A stretch of DNA of 64,000 bases from Hirundichthys speculiger (GCA_018398805.1 JAGFBZ010002140.1:248001-312000), one strand, 5' to 3'; shown: positions 41,868 to 57,100, counted from the first letter of the stretch. The notes: generated from the letters alone by a model not told the origin. Numbers and translations: made by a program.

Positions 41868-42546
41868 AGAGTGATTTTTTTTCTTATTTTCTTCATTTTC
41901 TAGCCCAGTGTTTCAGAATCATCCCCACAGAAAAAAGAAAAGATTAAAAAACGAAGCACAGAGGTTGCAGTCAGAGACGCGCGTCATCGGAGGAAAATAA
42001 AGACGTTTCTAACAAAACAGTTAAAGTGCAACTACAGATGACTTTCAACGTTTTAGCCAAAAGCAAGAGTTCATGAATGAAAGGTGACCCAACGCATCTT
42101 AAAGAACTAAAGCACGTTAGCGTCTAGTTCTACGAAAGATAAAGTTCATTCATCTAAATGATGAATTTGATCTGTACAGTTTGATTCTCGTTTGCATAAA
42201 ACAGATCACAGATGTTCTCACGTACCACATAATTAATCATCTGTTCATTAAAAAAAAAAAAAAAGCCAACATGACTGTGGTATTTATAGACAACTTCATT
42301 TGAGAAAACATCCACGTGAAAACTCAACTCATACATTCAGCAGGTCACTTAATGCCATATTTCATGTTCTGTCTCTGCGTGATCCGAGTCCAGTTGTTCA
42401 GAGAAGTTCTCAGCCGCGGCCCGGATCGTCCGGCGTCTCCAGCAGGCACATCAGGTGAAGCTTCAGAGCAGGTAAACCTCCTGAGGACGACCTCAGAGAG
42501 CTGTCAGTGCGGGACCAACTGAGGTCCGATCACGTCCAGTGACCCG

Positions 42547-45184
42547 TTAAAACTCCAGCTCCGGTTCCAGCGACTTCTCCACGTCCAGCCACGACTTTTT
42601 CTTTTCACTGGGGAAGTCTTTTCCCAGAGAGCCGCGGGTCAGCGGCCGGACCCGGTTCCTGGAGTCGCTGTCTCTGAAGCGCCTGGGTGAGAACTTGACG
42701 GGGCTGTCCTCTCTGGACGGGCTGCTCGCCGCTGCCGCCGTCTTGTTCTTCGGGGGTCTCCCTCTTCGCCGTTTCTCCGGAGCGGAGCTGTGGGGCCGCC
42801 GGACCGGCCGCCCGGACCGGACCGCCCGACCGGACGCCCGTGGCCCGTCGTCTGGCCGCGCCTCCGTCTGCTCGTCGCTTTCCTCGGGGTCTCCCTCCCC
42901 GGCCGGCTCAGCGGGGGCCTTTCGGGGCCGGCCCCGGGGGCGGCTCAAAGCGGGCCTGGTATTGGAGGCGGGCCTGGTATTGGAGGCGGGCCTGGTATTG
43001 GAGGCGGGCACCACGGGGGCGGGAAGCTGGCCCACGGGTTTAAAGCACAACCGGATGCCGGCTTTGTTGCCCCCGGCTTTCAGATCCAGCGAAGGCACGA
43101 TGAACGACTCGCTGAACAAAGAAAGACGAGAAAACGGGCCCGCCGCCCCAGAATGCTTTGGATCGGCGTCTGTAGACGCGGTCCTGTCCTCTGAAACGAG
43201 CGCCGCCTCTGAATCCGAACGTGGGTGCGGTGCGGGGACGCTCTGGTCCGAGCTCCTGGACGCGTCCACGTTAGAGGACTCCCCCGCTGCCGAGGACTGA
43301 GAGTCCTCCGTCTCTGCGACCCGTTTGGGTTTCACCACCATCAGCGTGTAGACGCCTTGACCAACTGAAAGGAGACAAATCCGTGAATTTAAACAAACTT
43401 AAAAACTAGGGCTGGGCAACAATTAAAAGTTTTAATCACGATTAATCGCATGATTTCCCTGATTAATCGCGATTAATCGCATTGTATACGGAAAATCAAA
43501 TAATGAATTCAAAAGTAGTGTAAAGGTCTCTTTTATTTTAATGTTCTGCTTAAAAATATGAACTAAAGTGTCATAACATTTGTTGTTCAAACACTTTTAA
43601 CATCAGCACTTGTCAGTAACACATATTTAGTGTAAATCTCATCTTAAAAAATCTAAAATAAAATAAAGCTTATTGCCATTGCCAGGGCATTAATGTCATC
43701 CTGTTTTTATAAAAAATAAAATAAATGTCTACCAACAAAATCCTAACAATCTAGAGGCCACAATCAGAACATTAAAACAAATGAAGGAGATGAAAATGTC
43801 CATGTTAAAGTTCAGTAACTATTAATCCATAATTATCTGCGTATCATTTGTTTTTTTCCATTTTCGATTGTCAATCAAAAATTAAAAGGTGACTTTTTTT
43901 TTTTTTTCCAGTTTTTTAATCCAACACACAAAAAAAGCCTGTTTTTTTGAATATTTCAATTTTAGCAAACAGGCCACGGGACTGAATTTGTTTTTAATAT
44001 TTTATTGTCTGGTTTACGTGACCCAGAAATGGCTTTGTTTATAATGGAGGAACAGACTTTCTGTTGTCATTACACATCTGTGCCACTAGATGGAGCTGCA
44101 CTGCAGTAACCAGCTAGAGAACAGCAGGACAGTGAACACATGGAGCAGATCTGATGGAACATGGAGGAATGACGCCATCGTCGTGAATAAAGGGGCTTCA
44201 AAGTTTTTTTTCCAGACAGAATTGTTAATATTGCTACACGAACTGTAAAGTTCACAGATTTTTACCGTTCTCCATGTCTGTTTTAGCTTTGCCTGCCAAT
44301 TATTTTCCGGTTCTGCAGCAGCCAGTAACAGACTTTTCAAAACAAACGCATGTGAGCAACATGCGTTAACGTGCGATAAAATAAATGACGGCGTTAATAA
44401 ATTAATGCGTTAACGCGCGATAAAATAAATGTCGGCGTTAATAAATTAATGCGTTAACACGATGATAACGCGTTAACTTGCCCAGGCCTATTAAAAATAT
44501 AGCATTTTTACAGTTAAGAGGATATTTGCTTACGTGGTTTCAGAGACGAGGGAAGTATAATTCTGCCAGTTTTGGAGCGGATCAGCGGGACAGACGCTAG
44601 CGGCAGTAGAGGGCGGGGTTTGGTCTTGTCCTGATCGGCTGATGAGGATTCGGGTGAGTTTTCGTCCTGAGCGACGGTGACCTCCAGTGTCGGCGTGTTC
44701 CAGGCGGCCTGAGGCTGCTCCTTCGTTTGGGAGGACGACGCGGCGGTCTGGTCGGGTTCTCCCGACGCCGCCCGGTTCCACTGCAGCTTTGAACTGGGCT
44801 GAGCGGCTCCAGGTTCACCCTGCTGACCCTCCGCCCCCACTGGAACTATGGTGATGGGGAGCAGAACTTCAGGCTTTTGTGTGGAGGAATTCTGGGCCGG
44901 AGTTTTCCCTTTGCCTTTGCTGCTATTAAGCAGGGACAGCAGCTTCAGTAGGCCCGTTTGGACCGACGCTGGCAGGTTCCCCTGAGATGGAGGCCTGCGG
45001 GGGGGCTGCGGTGGCGCCGGGGGAGGGGGCTGGACCTCAGACTGGGGAGCAGTGGCCTGCAGAAGAGCAGCTTTGGTCTCCAGCAGCTGGGAGAAGACGG
45101 GCTTCCACTTTATCGTCTTCTCCCGCTGCTTCTGTCGCTCGCAGATCTCCTTCAGCTTGGTTTCTATCAGGATCTCTGGCTTCC
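42547..45184 (-). CDS. mga: mga C-terminal exons
   Basis: Exons 44534-45184 and 42547-43364, separated by an intron holding the 1.08-kb hAT at 43407-44490. The first starts [20 protein letters not shown] with a coiled coil and Pro/Gln-rich tail. The last begins [11 protein letters not shown] and contains a short in-frame tandem (three ASNTRP units, 42958-43008 region), AT-hook-like RPRGRPRKA and [12 protein letters not shown], and ends with TAA at 42547-42549. The two AT-hook-like motifs suggest DNA binding, which is inferred. Confidence 0.88.
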
Positions 45185-48100
45185 CTATAAAACACGTTTC
45201 AGTTAGCAAAAGGATAAAAAAAATAAAAGAAATGATGCAACAGTGTACAGGAAGGTTCAAACTGGACATACCGGCCAGAAGAGACAGCTTCTTCACGTAG
45301 ATGGACTGCAACCGCATCAACCTCTCCTTCTTCTCCTCCAGACATCTGGAAGTTCTGACCAGATGTTTGATCTCTTTTGTGGCCTAAAGACAGAGAAAAA
45401 TGAAGACCAATAAATTATCTCTTATTATCTGTTATTTCATGCAACCACCCAGACGAGCTGCAGGATGTGGACTGACCAGCGAGAGGAGGTGGAGTCTGGG
45501 AGTTCTATAGTGGCTGTTCAGGAGAACCTGGAGTTTGGTGAAGAGCTCTTGCTGCACAGAGCGTCTCTGCCGCTCTATCGCCGTGTGGTTCTTGCGCTTC
45601 TTTTTTTCCTTTAAGTCGCCGTTGTCGTCGTCGTCGTCGTCCTGATGAGACAAAAGACACAAAATACACTTAACACGACACGGAAAACAAAAGGGGTCAG
45701 TTTCTGGGTGACGTCATGCCTGTTGATATTTGAACAAATCATCAAAAAAAAAAAAGCGTGGAGAGCTCGCTCCTCCCTCCAGAGCTCCTCGAGGCTCCTC
45801 CGTCTGTGATTGGCCGGAGCACTGCTTGTTATGGTTTGTGATGCGAGCCAGCCGAGTCCACTTTGTTTCGAGTCTCTATGATGGAAATTAAGCATCATTC
45901 CTGTCTGCTTTGTTATTGTCTAACCTTTCAACTGAACCACTGATGCCATTTTATATCCTCCGTCCATCTGCTGAGGCGTTTGTGTGACCTCTTTGCATGC
46001 AATGGATATTAAAAAATCGAGTCACTGCCAAGTCTTTATTTTCTAAGTTCATCCTCAGTCTGACTTAGATGTTACCGTCACCAGTAGAGCTGAGTGATTT
46101 TATCGATTCTGCGATATATATCGATATTTTATTTCCCCAGAGAGTATCGATTTTTCAGCCGCGGGTATAAATATTCTAAGCTTCTTTCTAAACCTCCGTG
46201 TCCCACCTTTAAAAGCTTGCAAGCAACAATTTACACTGTTTAAATAAGTGAAACTATTTTTTTATTTTTATTTAATCTTATTTTATTTATACTACTTTTA
46301 TTCATTTTGTCCAGCATTTGAAAGCTGCCTGTCAGACATATAATGTGTAATTGATGCTTTCAGTTCAATTAATTTAAACAAAGTCATTGGAACACTCACA
46401 AGATGTCACCAAAATCACTTCGTCCCTTTAAAATCTTTCAGAAAATGATGTAAATGTATTGTAAATGAATATCGATATATCGTATCGTAAGCTGAATATC
46501 GTGTATTGTATCGCTACAGCCCTAGTCACCAGGTGGTTAAAAATAAATAAAGGCTTGTATATTAATATTTTCGTGACAGTGTCGTCACCAGATGAGCAGC
46601 TGTGGAGTGAACTTCTTCATTAAAAAAGTTGTTTTGTGTTTAAAATGTTTTACCTTTAAAGATCCGAAGTCATCCCTGCTGTCTCTGAAAGTAGAGACCA
46701 AATCATTAAAGTCATAAAATACCTACTGTACTTTTACTTTAATAAAAGAATAAATGTGTGTCTGTGACAGGAATAGACATTTAAATGCATTACTGTGAGT
46801 TTAAAGACTCTTCTTTCAGTTTAGCGATGGCTACTTCCTGTTCCATCTCTTCCACAGTCTCAATATCGATCTCCTCGTCCTGGAGAGAAGAAAAAACATT
46901 AACGTTTTAACTCCTTAACAATGAGAATCATCAAAGTTAATTTCATACTAATAAAAATAAATGCTTGAACTTACATCCTCCTCGTAGTTTGAGAAGTCTG
47001 AGCTCAGGTCTTCTGACGTAGCGTCCATGTTTGGTTCCTCCTGGTCCGGAGTCTCTCTGCTCTGGACCTCCTGCTCATCCGGCACCATCTTCTCAACACT
47101 CGGCGCCGTGGAGCCGTCCGGCTCGGCCGATTCACCTCTCAATAAGCTTTTTACTTTACTGAACACATTCGGACCGAGCCACCGCTCGGCCAGCTGGCGG
47201 AGATCAGACGGGCCGTCCTGTTGGTCCGGGACGTCGGCCGTGCTGGACGCGTTCGTGGCGTTTCTAAACGCCGACTGCTGCTCGGCCCCGGAGGCCCCGG
47301 GGTTTGGGAGCTGGATGATGGTGAAGCCCCCGGGGAGGCTGACGCCGGCCGGCTTCTGGCCTCCGGCGGCCGGGCTGGACGGAGGACAGATCCTGAACGA
47401 GCAGGTGCCGCTGTCCCTGAGGAAGCTGGGGTTTTTCAGCGACGGCGAGACGGTGAGGGAGACGGGCGAGGGCGCCGAGCCGCTCTGGAACGTCCAGGCG
47501 TCCTGGGAGGTCGAGGCGTGATGATGCATCGGGAAGAATAACTGCAAAGGGTTGACGGGTTCCTTCCTCTGAGCGTCTGGTACAGACAGCCGGGCTGAAG
47601 AAACAAAGACAGCGGCCACTTTAGTTCCACATAACATCTGGTACATATTTACATTTCAAAATGTCACATAATTTAATCCAAATTCAGACAAACAAGAAAC
47701 ATGACTTTATCATCGTTTTGGGAAAAGCCTGAGCATCAGTCTGCTTTTAGTAAATTGCCAAAACTTATTTTGCTGGTACCATTTTTTTTATTTTTGTATA
47801 TTTTAATCAATTTTATCGATTCTGTGATATATATAACGATATTTTATTTCCCAGAGAGTATCGATTTTTCAGCCGCAGGTATCGATATTCTAAGCTTCTT
47901 TCAAAACCCCCGTATCCCACTTTTAAAAGCTTCCAAGCAACAATTTGCACTGTTAAAATAAATGAAACTTTTTTCAACAAATTTTTTATTTATTTTGTCC
48001 AGCATTTGCAAGCTGCCTGTCAGCCATATAATGTGTAATTGATGCTTTCAGTTCAATTAATTCAAACAAAGTCATTGGAACACTCACAAGATGTCACCAA

Positions 48101-51100
48101 AATCACTTTGTCCCTTTAAAATCTTTCAGAAAATTATGTATTATAAAATAAATATTGATATATATCGTATCGTGAGCCGAATATCGTGTATCGTATCGTG
48201 AGATTAGTGTATCGCTACAGCCCTAATCTAATATGATAAAAAAAAAAGAACAAGCAGCTCCAGTATTTTCTCATGGTGTCTCAGTGCTTCATGATTTCCT
48301 TCAAGAACAGTCAGTAAACAAACTTAAAAACCACTGGTGGAAAATAAAATTTAATTCATCTGAAAAACGAGCACAGACTGTATTTACAGTCACAACAGTC
48401 TCCAGGCTGCAGCAGCGCGGATGATGCACTGGCGTGTATGTGCTCCCGTGTTTTCCTGAGCTACGGGGACACGCCCAGGATCTTACCTGGCGGCTGATCC
48501 GTGGTTTTACTCGTCGTGGATGAACCTGCATCCGGAGCCTTTAGGCGACAGGGCTTTGGATGCTCGGGTTTGCGCGTGGGTTCTGGAGTCTGAGAGGTTT
48601 TATGGACGTTCAGTCGGCCCGTGACGTAGGCTGCCAGGCGGTTGGCCGGATGCAGAGATCCCACGTTTCCGAGCAACAGCCGGGCCTGATTGTAGTATTT
48701 ACCGTTCACCTGTAAACACAAACAAACAAACAAAACTACATTTACTTTACAATCTCTGCACACAAAACAGATCATTTTTAAAGCAAGTTTCCCGCCGATG
48801 AAGCCACAGTTTTTATGAAAGCGAATTCGCCCCCCACCTTGATGAGCCCGTGTGCGTTGAGGCCGGCAGGTTTTTTTCTGGCTCTCAGCCGGCCGGCGGG
48901 TAACACCCCACTCAGGAACGGCGTGACCCCGAACAGCTTATCCGGCTCTCCTATCTGTTCATCCTCCTCTGCGTCGGTGATGACGTCGCAGCTTTCGCCG
49001 ACGCGCCTCTCCTCGTCACACTCGTCAGACTCGTCCTCGTCGTAGTCGCTGGTCTTTGACGGCTTACCGATCTGGACCTGCGAGGGTGTGGAGATGAGAC
49101 AGAGATTTTATCACAGTCACCCAGATGTTCAGGTCGCTGCAACGCCAACGCCTCATTCCTCCGAGACCCACCCTGTACGTGACCGTGGAGCCGCTGGGTT
49201 TCCGCATGAAGATCTTGGCGACCGGGCTGACGCAGTACGGCCCGACGTAGAAGCGCCGATTGAGCCGATTCTGCTTCATGCGCTCGCACAAACGCTCCAG
49301 CACCATTTTGCTGTCTTTCCTCCACTGACACACCGACTGGATCTGAATTTGCTTCTTTGCTCCGGCTTCCCTGGAAACGGTTTCCCCTGAGGAGAAATAC
49401 AGCCGTACACAGAGGTGACGTCTTTGGACAAACCGGGGAAACGACATCTAAAAGCCCCTATAAAAACCTGCACGTCAATTCTACCATTTTACCTGCTTTG
49501 TGACCATTCGGCACGGCGCCGTGGGGCTTTTCAGACAAACTGCTGGGCTTCTGCGCCTTCGCTGTGTTGTTGAGTGCAAAAATAAAATCGGCCATGTTTG
49601 TTTCCATGGGGACTTCAGCTGGAGAGTTTTTGTTGAACTCTCTCACGCGTGCACAAGTCATCAGGCTCTCCAGATATTTATATACGGGATCCTTGTCCTC
49701 TTCTCGAATCTACAGGAATAAAAGGATGAAGAAAAAACAAATAGAAAGACACATTTTTACCCAAAAACTGAACCTCCAGCTCTTGTTTTTTTGCATTCAA
49801 ATCAGTCTCAGACAGCAAAACTGATGCATGAATGATGAGAAGCATTTATGTTCAACTCTTGAGATTGCGACATTTTCAGGCTTATAAGTCACTGATCCGT
49901 GAATGGGCCGTTTTTGTTCCAATCATGCAGAAACACTGCCGACTTGTTTCATTCAATCAGATGAACTGGTTTAGACATTTAGTGATGACAACTAGTTGAT
50001 TGACTCAAACAAGTCAGCTGTGCTGCTGCTAGGAATGTGAAAAAAAATCGATTTGGCAATATATCGCGATTTTCGGCCGCCTAATATAATATCGATTTTT
50101 CAGCTCATAATATTGATTTTTTACTGTGGTTACAATGCTGTCAGTATGTTGTAATGGTTACTTAAATGTGCAAAAACACTAATAAACAATAAATAGGTTG
50201 TTTTGAAGCAAATAGTTTTGACTCAATTTGTCCTCTGAATGATCAATATCATCTGATGAACATATACAGCAACTTGATTTTTCATCTCTACTTTTAATTT
50301 GGATATTAACTGGGTGGAATATCGCAATATATCGAGGTATCGCGATAATATTGTATCGTGACCCAAGTATCATGATACATATGGTATTGCGAGGTCCTTG
50401 CCAATACTCACCCCTATTCCTGAGACAAGTAAAATATGTTGGGGGGGAACACCTTTTACTTGTGGAGGCATGGAGGTGGTGTGATCATGCTCTGGAGACT
50501 GAGACCTACAGTCAATCAGAAAATCCCGACCGACAGCCAAGAAATCTCACAAAACTCGCAGTCATCAGCAGAAGGAATTAAACAAAACAAAAACTAAGAC
50601 TCTTAAAAGTGTTCACAAGCAGGGTATTTTGATATTAACTGGGTAGAATATCGCAATATCCCACGATAATATCGCACCGTGACCCATGTATCATGATACA
50701 TATCGTATTGCGAGATCCTAGCTGCTGCATGGTTGGAACAAAAACCTGCAGCCACACGGCCCTTTCAGGGATCAGTTTGACACCTGTGGTGTAAGGAAAT
50801 TACCTGTTGTACCGGCTGTGTTGGACGAGGTACGCTGCGTTTTACGACTTTTGGTGTGGCCACAAGGACAGGAGCGGTTTTTGGAGTGGAAAGTGCTTCT
50901 GGATCTTCACCCACAACGCGGCGGTCCCACAGTCTGAGAGCACGAGAGCCCGGCTGAGGCTGGACATCATGTTCCATGTTGGTCACAGCTGGGGAGGGGG
51001 GGCAGAAGAAGCACCATGTTTACAGACAAGTTAAAAAAAAAAGTATCATCCCTGAAAGAGAAACAAACTGCCTGCCAGGTAAGGGACATTCCTGCTGTAA

Positions 51101-54100
51101 CAATAACAGATGGTACTAAAATGGTTTAATCTCACAGTAGACGGGGTGGCTCTGCTCCTCGCTGTCCCTCGTATTCGCCTGCTTGGTGATCTTCCGTTTG
51201 AAGCAGGTGCAGCCGAACATGCACTCGGCTCGTCTGCAGTGGGCGGAGCCTCTGTTCCCGTTCTGCAGACTGGAGCACACGCATCCCAGTCTGCAGAAAT
51301 CCTGACCACATTCAGGATCGTTGCTGATGCGCTTAGGAAGGCGGGCCACTTTCAACTGACTGTGCAGCATCTGGTTTAAAGAAAGAGAAAGAATGACTCA
51401 TAATCAAAAATCATGATCAAAATCATGATTCTTTTTTAGGAAGGGTTACATTCAAGGCTCAAGTTGGTGCTGAAACAACTGATAAATGTGGTCTTGGTGG
51501 TACACCACGCCTGATGATCCCCTCGGGCATGTGTTTACCTGTTTGCTCAGTATTACAGACAAAGCCACCGCGAGTCTTTCTTCGGTCAGCTGTGTTTTGC
51601 TCAGGCCCTGTTTCACGGCCTCCATCTCCATCTGCAGCAGCTTGAGCTGGATCTTTGTGAAGCCTGAAGCTTTGTGTGGCGTCCCCTGGCTCGGGCCGGC
51701 GCCCGCCGCTGGTCTCGGGCTGACGGCGGGTTGGCACGTTGACGGTCTGAAGCAGCAGGAAGGAAAAATGACTGTAATCATGAAAAACTGCATCTGGAAG
51801 TTCTGAGGTGGAAGCAACATCTCAAGACAAAACCAGGGATGCCGATAACTGATAACACACACATATACCTAAGATCAATACATCAATACTATGAACAAAA
51901 TCAAAAATAGTTTTGACTTTTTAAATGAACATATATTTATTTTTTCCAATGAAAAACTATTGTCAAGCCTCTCAAACATTTTCTTAAAGCTATCAAACAA
52001 ACCTATTTGATATCTCACATTAACTTAAATAAGGTTCATTACTGACTGATATAAAAAATAAAGGCTCCTTGAACTGATGGAAATACATGCATCAGAATTA
52101 CTAACTGAAAAAGATTAACATTTAAAGGATTTTGGATTGTGGTTCCATTTAAATTAATACCTTTAATTAAAGTAAATGAGGTTCAGCAGTTTTTATTTTT
52201 TAATCTCATGGAAGCTTTAGATGAGAGGAATGAGGGAGAGGAGAGACTGCTGCTGGCTTGCACACATTAGCATTAGCTTCCGTTAGCTCACATTAGCATA
52301 ATTTCAAAACTCCATGGAAGTGATTGTTATGTTGTAGGTGGCTGATCAGGTTTTACGTATTAAAGCTTGTGCTTCCCTCCTCGTAGAATTCGCTCGGAGG
52401 ATTTGTCACAAATAACCACCAAACTATCTTCTTCTGAAACTTTAACGAAGTTCCACGCCACCATGTTGTGATAAGCGCTGTGCTGCAGGCTGCATTCAAG
52501 ATGTAACATAAATTCCGACGATCCCTCGTTTGCTAGTCGTTCTATCAACCTTTTCTATTTTTTTTTTCTTTTTTTATGTCTAACATGTGGGAGAATACTG
52601 CAAATATCAATTCAAGTCAGCAACTATTAAAATTATGACCGAGTTAACGAGTTGTTTTCTGGCATGAGGGGGTATTCTTGATTTTCCTTATTGAGTAATC
52701 GTTTTTCTGATTATCCCGACGTCACTTGAACATAACATTCACTGCCGGTCATTCAAGGCTCAGAGGGAGCGAGGCACTGCTGTGTTGACAAAAATATATG
52801 TGTTATCGGGGCTATTTGTCGTGATATCGGACTTATCGGGATGACGTCATAATTTCCTGTTATCGGCCCGATAGTGATAGCTATCGTGCACCCCTAGACA
52901 AAACGTTTGAGTATTATTTTATGGAAAAACCTTCATGTTCCAGCAGAAATGAGGCGTAATCAAAAGAGTAATTTCCTACAAGACTAGACACAGAAATCCT
53001 CCTGATGGAAACCATTAAGTTATTTAAAGAAGAACAAAGTAGAATAGTTGTGTAAAAGTAGAATCTAAAGACCATCCCGTCAGTGCACGGCTACGTTGTG
53101 GTCCGTGCGTTTCCTGTGATGATTTATGGCCGATACGCGTCACTAAACCACGACAGGTAACCAGCGGCTTCATGAAACATCCGTACCTCTGTGAAACATC
53201 GTTGGAGTTACTGGACCCAGCAGCAGCACCAGGGTATCTGGACTGAGCTGGACTGGGAGCTGCGGGGCTGGCTGGTGGAGGAGCAGCCACTGCCGGAGCG
53301 GCGTAGGGGGCGCGTTTGTGGGAAAGAGGGCAGGGCTTGTTGGCCAACTTGGAGGCGGCGTTTCTATGTCTGAGCACGCTGTCCAGGGTCCTCACATAGC
53401 TGGAGCTCTTGACGGGCAGCTGGTAGGCCACCGAGCCCTCCGGGTTCGTGGAGAAGGCGGCGGCGCGCTCGCTGATGCGCTGGGCCTCGCTCTCCAGGTA
53501 CTCGTCCAGCATGTTGCTGCAGAACGCCGAGAGGTTCTTCTGTGATCCGTCTGGAAGGAAACAATAACGAGCCTTTGATTCACGGAGGGACGATAACGAA
53601 ACAGACATTCAGCTGGTTTCAGTTCAGTTAATCTTTTGGTAATTAGAAAATACGATACTCATCTTCCTGCTTGATTAGAAAACAAAAACAAACAAACCCT
53701 GAAGGCTCGACATCATAAAGAAACACGTTACCTTCACAGTTGGAAGGAGAGGTTTCTTTGCTTTTTATGAACTTGTTTTTCCAGCCCTTTATTTTTGTCA
53801 CGTCCCTCGTCTTGCCTGTTCGAGACACAAATGCCAGTCCATCTGTGGAAGACACGAGCTGCATTAGCCTTCTATTAAATCACATCATGTCCTCTGATTA
53901 TGGAAGAAAAATTAAAAAAGTATATAGCAGTTCATCAGCTGTCCACCGGAAACACAAACTGGATCATCGATCACCCATCATGCTGTGTTCTTAAAGTCAT
54001 TTTCACTGAGGGCCACACACGTGTTTTAAAGTATTTGGAAGAAAATGCACCGTTCACAGCTAACAGCGGAGATTTTACTGCGCAGCTCCATCAGTTAGCA

Positions 54101-57100
54101 TTCAGCATGTGTCACATTTGTCAGAGCGTAACTGAAGCAGGAGGTTTGAGGCGGAACAGAAACAATCGCAGCTGCTGTTGGTGAGATTCGTGTCGTTTCC
54201 CACTGGGGGTTAATAAAGTATTACTGAGGACGCCAACACCTGCCTACCTGCATCTTTACTAGAAGGCACCAGACAGCGAAACAGCTGCAGCTCTCGCCGG
54301 GGAAGTAAATCCCTATAAATTTAGACAGGCGTTATGTACCGGCTGCCAAAGATGAGGAATGAGATGAACCGCGTCACTGTCGAGATTTAGATCTAGATTT
54401 ACAGGAGCTTCCTTCAGCGAGTCTCATCGTTTCTCTTCCTCACCTTTCGCACACCTGCACGTTCAAGAACTGTTGACTGCTGTTCAAGTACCAGCCGAAG
54501 ATTCTGACAAAAACATCGGTATTTACGCTAAAGCTGAGCGATTTTATTGATTCTGCGAAATATATCGATATTTTATTTCCCAGAGAGTATTGATTTTTCA
54601 GCCGCAGGTGTCGATATTCTGAGCTTCTTTCAAAACCCCCGTGTCCCACCTTTTAAAGCTTGCAAGTAACAATTTGCACTGTTTAAATAAATGAAACTAT
54701 TTTTCTCAACAAATCTTTTATTCATTTTGTCCAGCATTTGCAAGCTGCCTGTCAGCCATATAATGTGGAATTGATGCTTTCAGTTCAATTAATTCAAACA
54801 AAGTCATTGGAACACTCACAAGATGTCACCAAAATCACTTTGTCCCTTTAAAATCTTTTGGAAAATGATGTCAATGTATTGTAAGATGAATATCGATATA
54901 TATCGTATCGCGAGCCGAATAGCGTGTATAGTATCGTGAGATTAGTGTATCGCTACAGCCCTAATTTACGCTCATGCACCAGCCGGTACCAGTTACATTT
55001 TATAAACGGACTCCCGATTATTATCCGCCCTAAAAGCCAGAAACGGGACGTTAACAGTACCGCCTTGTAACAACTCTTGGTGGACTTGCGATGAGCCAGA
55101 CAGAAAACCAGAGTCAGCGCAACAACAGACAAAAATAGTCAAATTCACTGTCGAGGATGAGCAGCTCCCGTCAGATTTCACCACTTAAACCGAACATCTG
55201 GAGCCACGGTATAATTAAACAAAGGCCTGCCGTCCCACAGACGTGATTGATGCTCTGACAGCAGCCATCCAAGGTTAGTAGTAAGTCAGAGGACAGGAAA
55301 GAACTGAATATAAACCTTTTCTGAAACCAAAACTATTGTATTGGTAGTCCCAAGGCATGAAGAACCTGCCGAAGACCAGTCCAACTTACCAGCAGGAGAC
55401 TGAGCTGCTGTGTCGCTTCGCTCCGGTAGGTTTGGAGGAGGAAGTGGCAGACGAACGCCCAGATACTGCAGGTCAATGGACAACATGGGGTCTAAGGAGC
55501 TCAACTTCAAGCCCACTAGATATGAATAAAAAGGAGAAAAACAGAATTAATTCACCTGATCTCACTGCCGGGACGTTTGTGCGTTTGTGTGAACTCACCC
55601 TCCTGCAGCACAGGATGGATGACCTGCCGGTGTTTCAGAAGTCTGAGGTCACTCAGCAGGACAGACTCCAAGCGATCCATCTTCTCCTCCATCGTCTCCG
55701 GGTTCACCTCCACTGAGAAACCACACAAATGTTAACGGGGGGCCCGTTTATGGAGGGCTTTTATTCACATACACCATGTGGGATTGGGAAACGTCATGAC
55801 TCGTCTCATAACTAGGGATGGAACGGTTACCGGTATTACGGTAAGGCGCGGTAAAATTTGATGTGATAACGATTACCGTTTATGTTTGACTTCATCTCGT
55901 TATCGCGGTCGATTAGCGGGATCTGTAATATCAGCCTCATTCAAGTCTGCGAGCGACTCGCGACTGTGTCTCGCCTGAATATGTAGCTTGTAACATCGGC
56001 ATCATAACGTGAGCATGCCGGAAAGTGGTGATAGCACGCAGGACATTTACCAACCCGCTAAAGGGACGAAATCCAAGGTCTGGGCATTTTTTTTTTTTTT
56101 TTAGAATGAAGAGGGACAACTGGTGGAGGAGAATTATCTTGTCTGCAGAGCACTTGTTTACATTTTATTGTAATTTGTACAAGCAACTTGAAGGAGCTAA
56201 GGCTAATGCTTCAAGCTACTGAGATGTTTCACCAAGAGTAACCTGGTTGACGCGCTTTGCTAACTCACATTTCGTAAACGTTACTGTTGCGTGTTGATCG
56301 AAAAAGGACCGGAACGATGTTCTTCTGATGCAGTTAAAATATTAAATTTATTCCATTAACTGATCCGACAACCATAATGCCGGCAGTTAGCGCCACAGCG
56401 GTCAAACAGCTAACCAATAGCAGGCAGCTACCTTTATACCTGACCCTCAGGTAACAACGTAGCTACACCCACAGACACACAGAGGGAATTTGCACATTTA
56501 TACTTAGTTAAGGTTCAGCTTAAAGTTCAAAGCATATTTTGACCTACTATGGTTGTTAAAGTGTTTATTTAAATTTGCAGCAGACAAATAAGCTTTTTTA
56601 AATTACTTATTTTGTTAATTTAAAAATTAAACCTCTTTCTGTGCCAGTTGTTTGCCCTTTTAATGTGAAAGTTTCATTTTGATAAAATTTTGGCTTCAGA
56701 TGTTTTAGTATGACAAGAAAATCACAAAATTTTGTGAAATTATTTAAATGTATGTGTTTTTTGGACATTTGTACAGCAATGAAGAATACCGCGATAATAT
56801 CGTAAACCGTGATAATTTAGTCACTATAATTGAAATATAAAATTTTCTATATCGTTACATCCCTACTCGTAACACAACAGTTCAATCACATGTTGCTCAC
56901 CTGTTGGTTTTGACTGGACTGGTGTCGTAAAGGAAACTGGGGATTCGGATGGCGGCGTGTTGGCTGTCCTGTCGTTGACGTGAGCGTCGAGAGCTTCCTG
57001 TCACGAGAAGAACATGAAAACGTGAGAACTTCACAGGAATCGTTACAATCATTATAAATGGAAGCACAGCACTCTTGATTAAATGAAACCACACTCTTCT

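Noticed and set aside
42695..43300. 200-codon plus-strand open frame
   Set aside because: It is antisense to the last mga exon, whose minus-strand frame joins in phase to the upstream exon. The Gly/Arg/Trp-rich plus translation is a compositional artefact.
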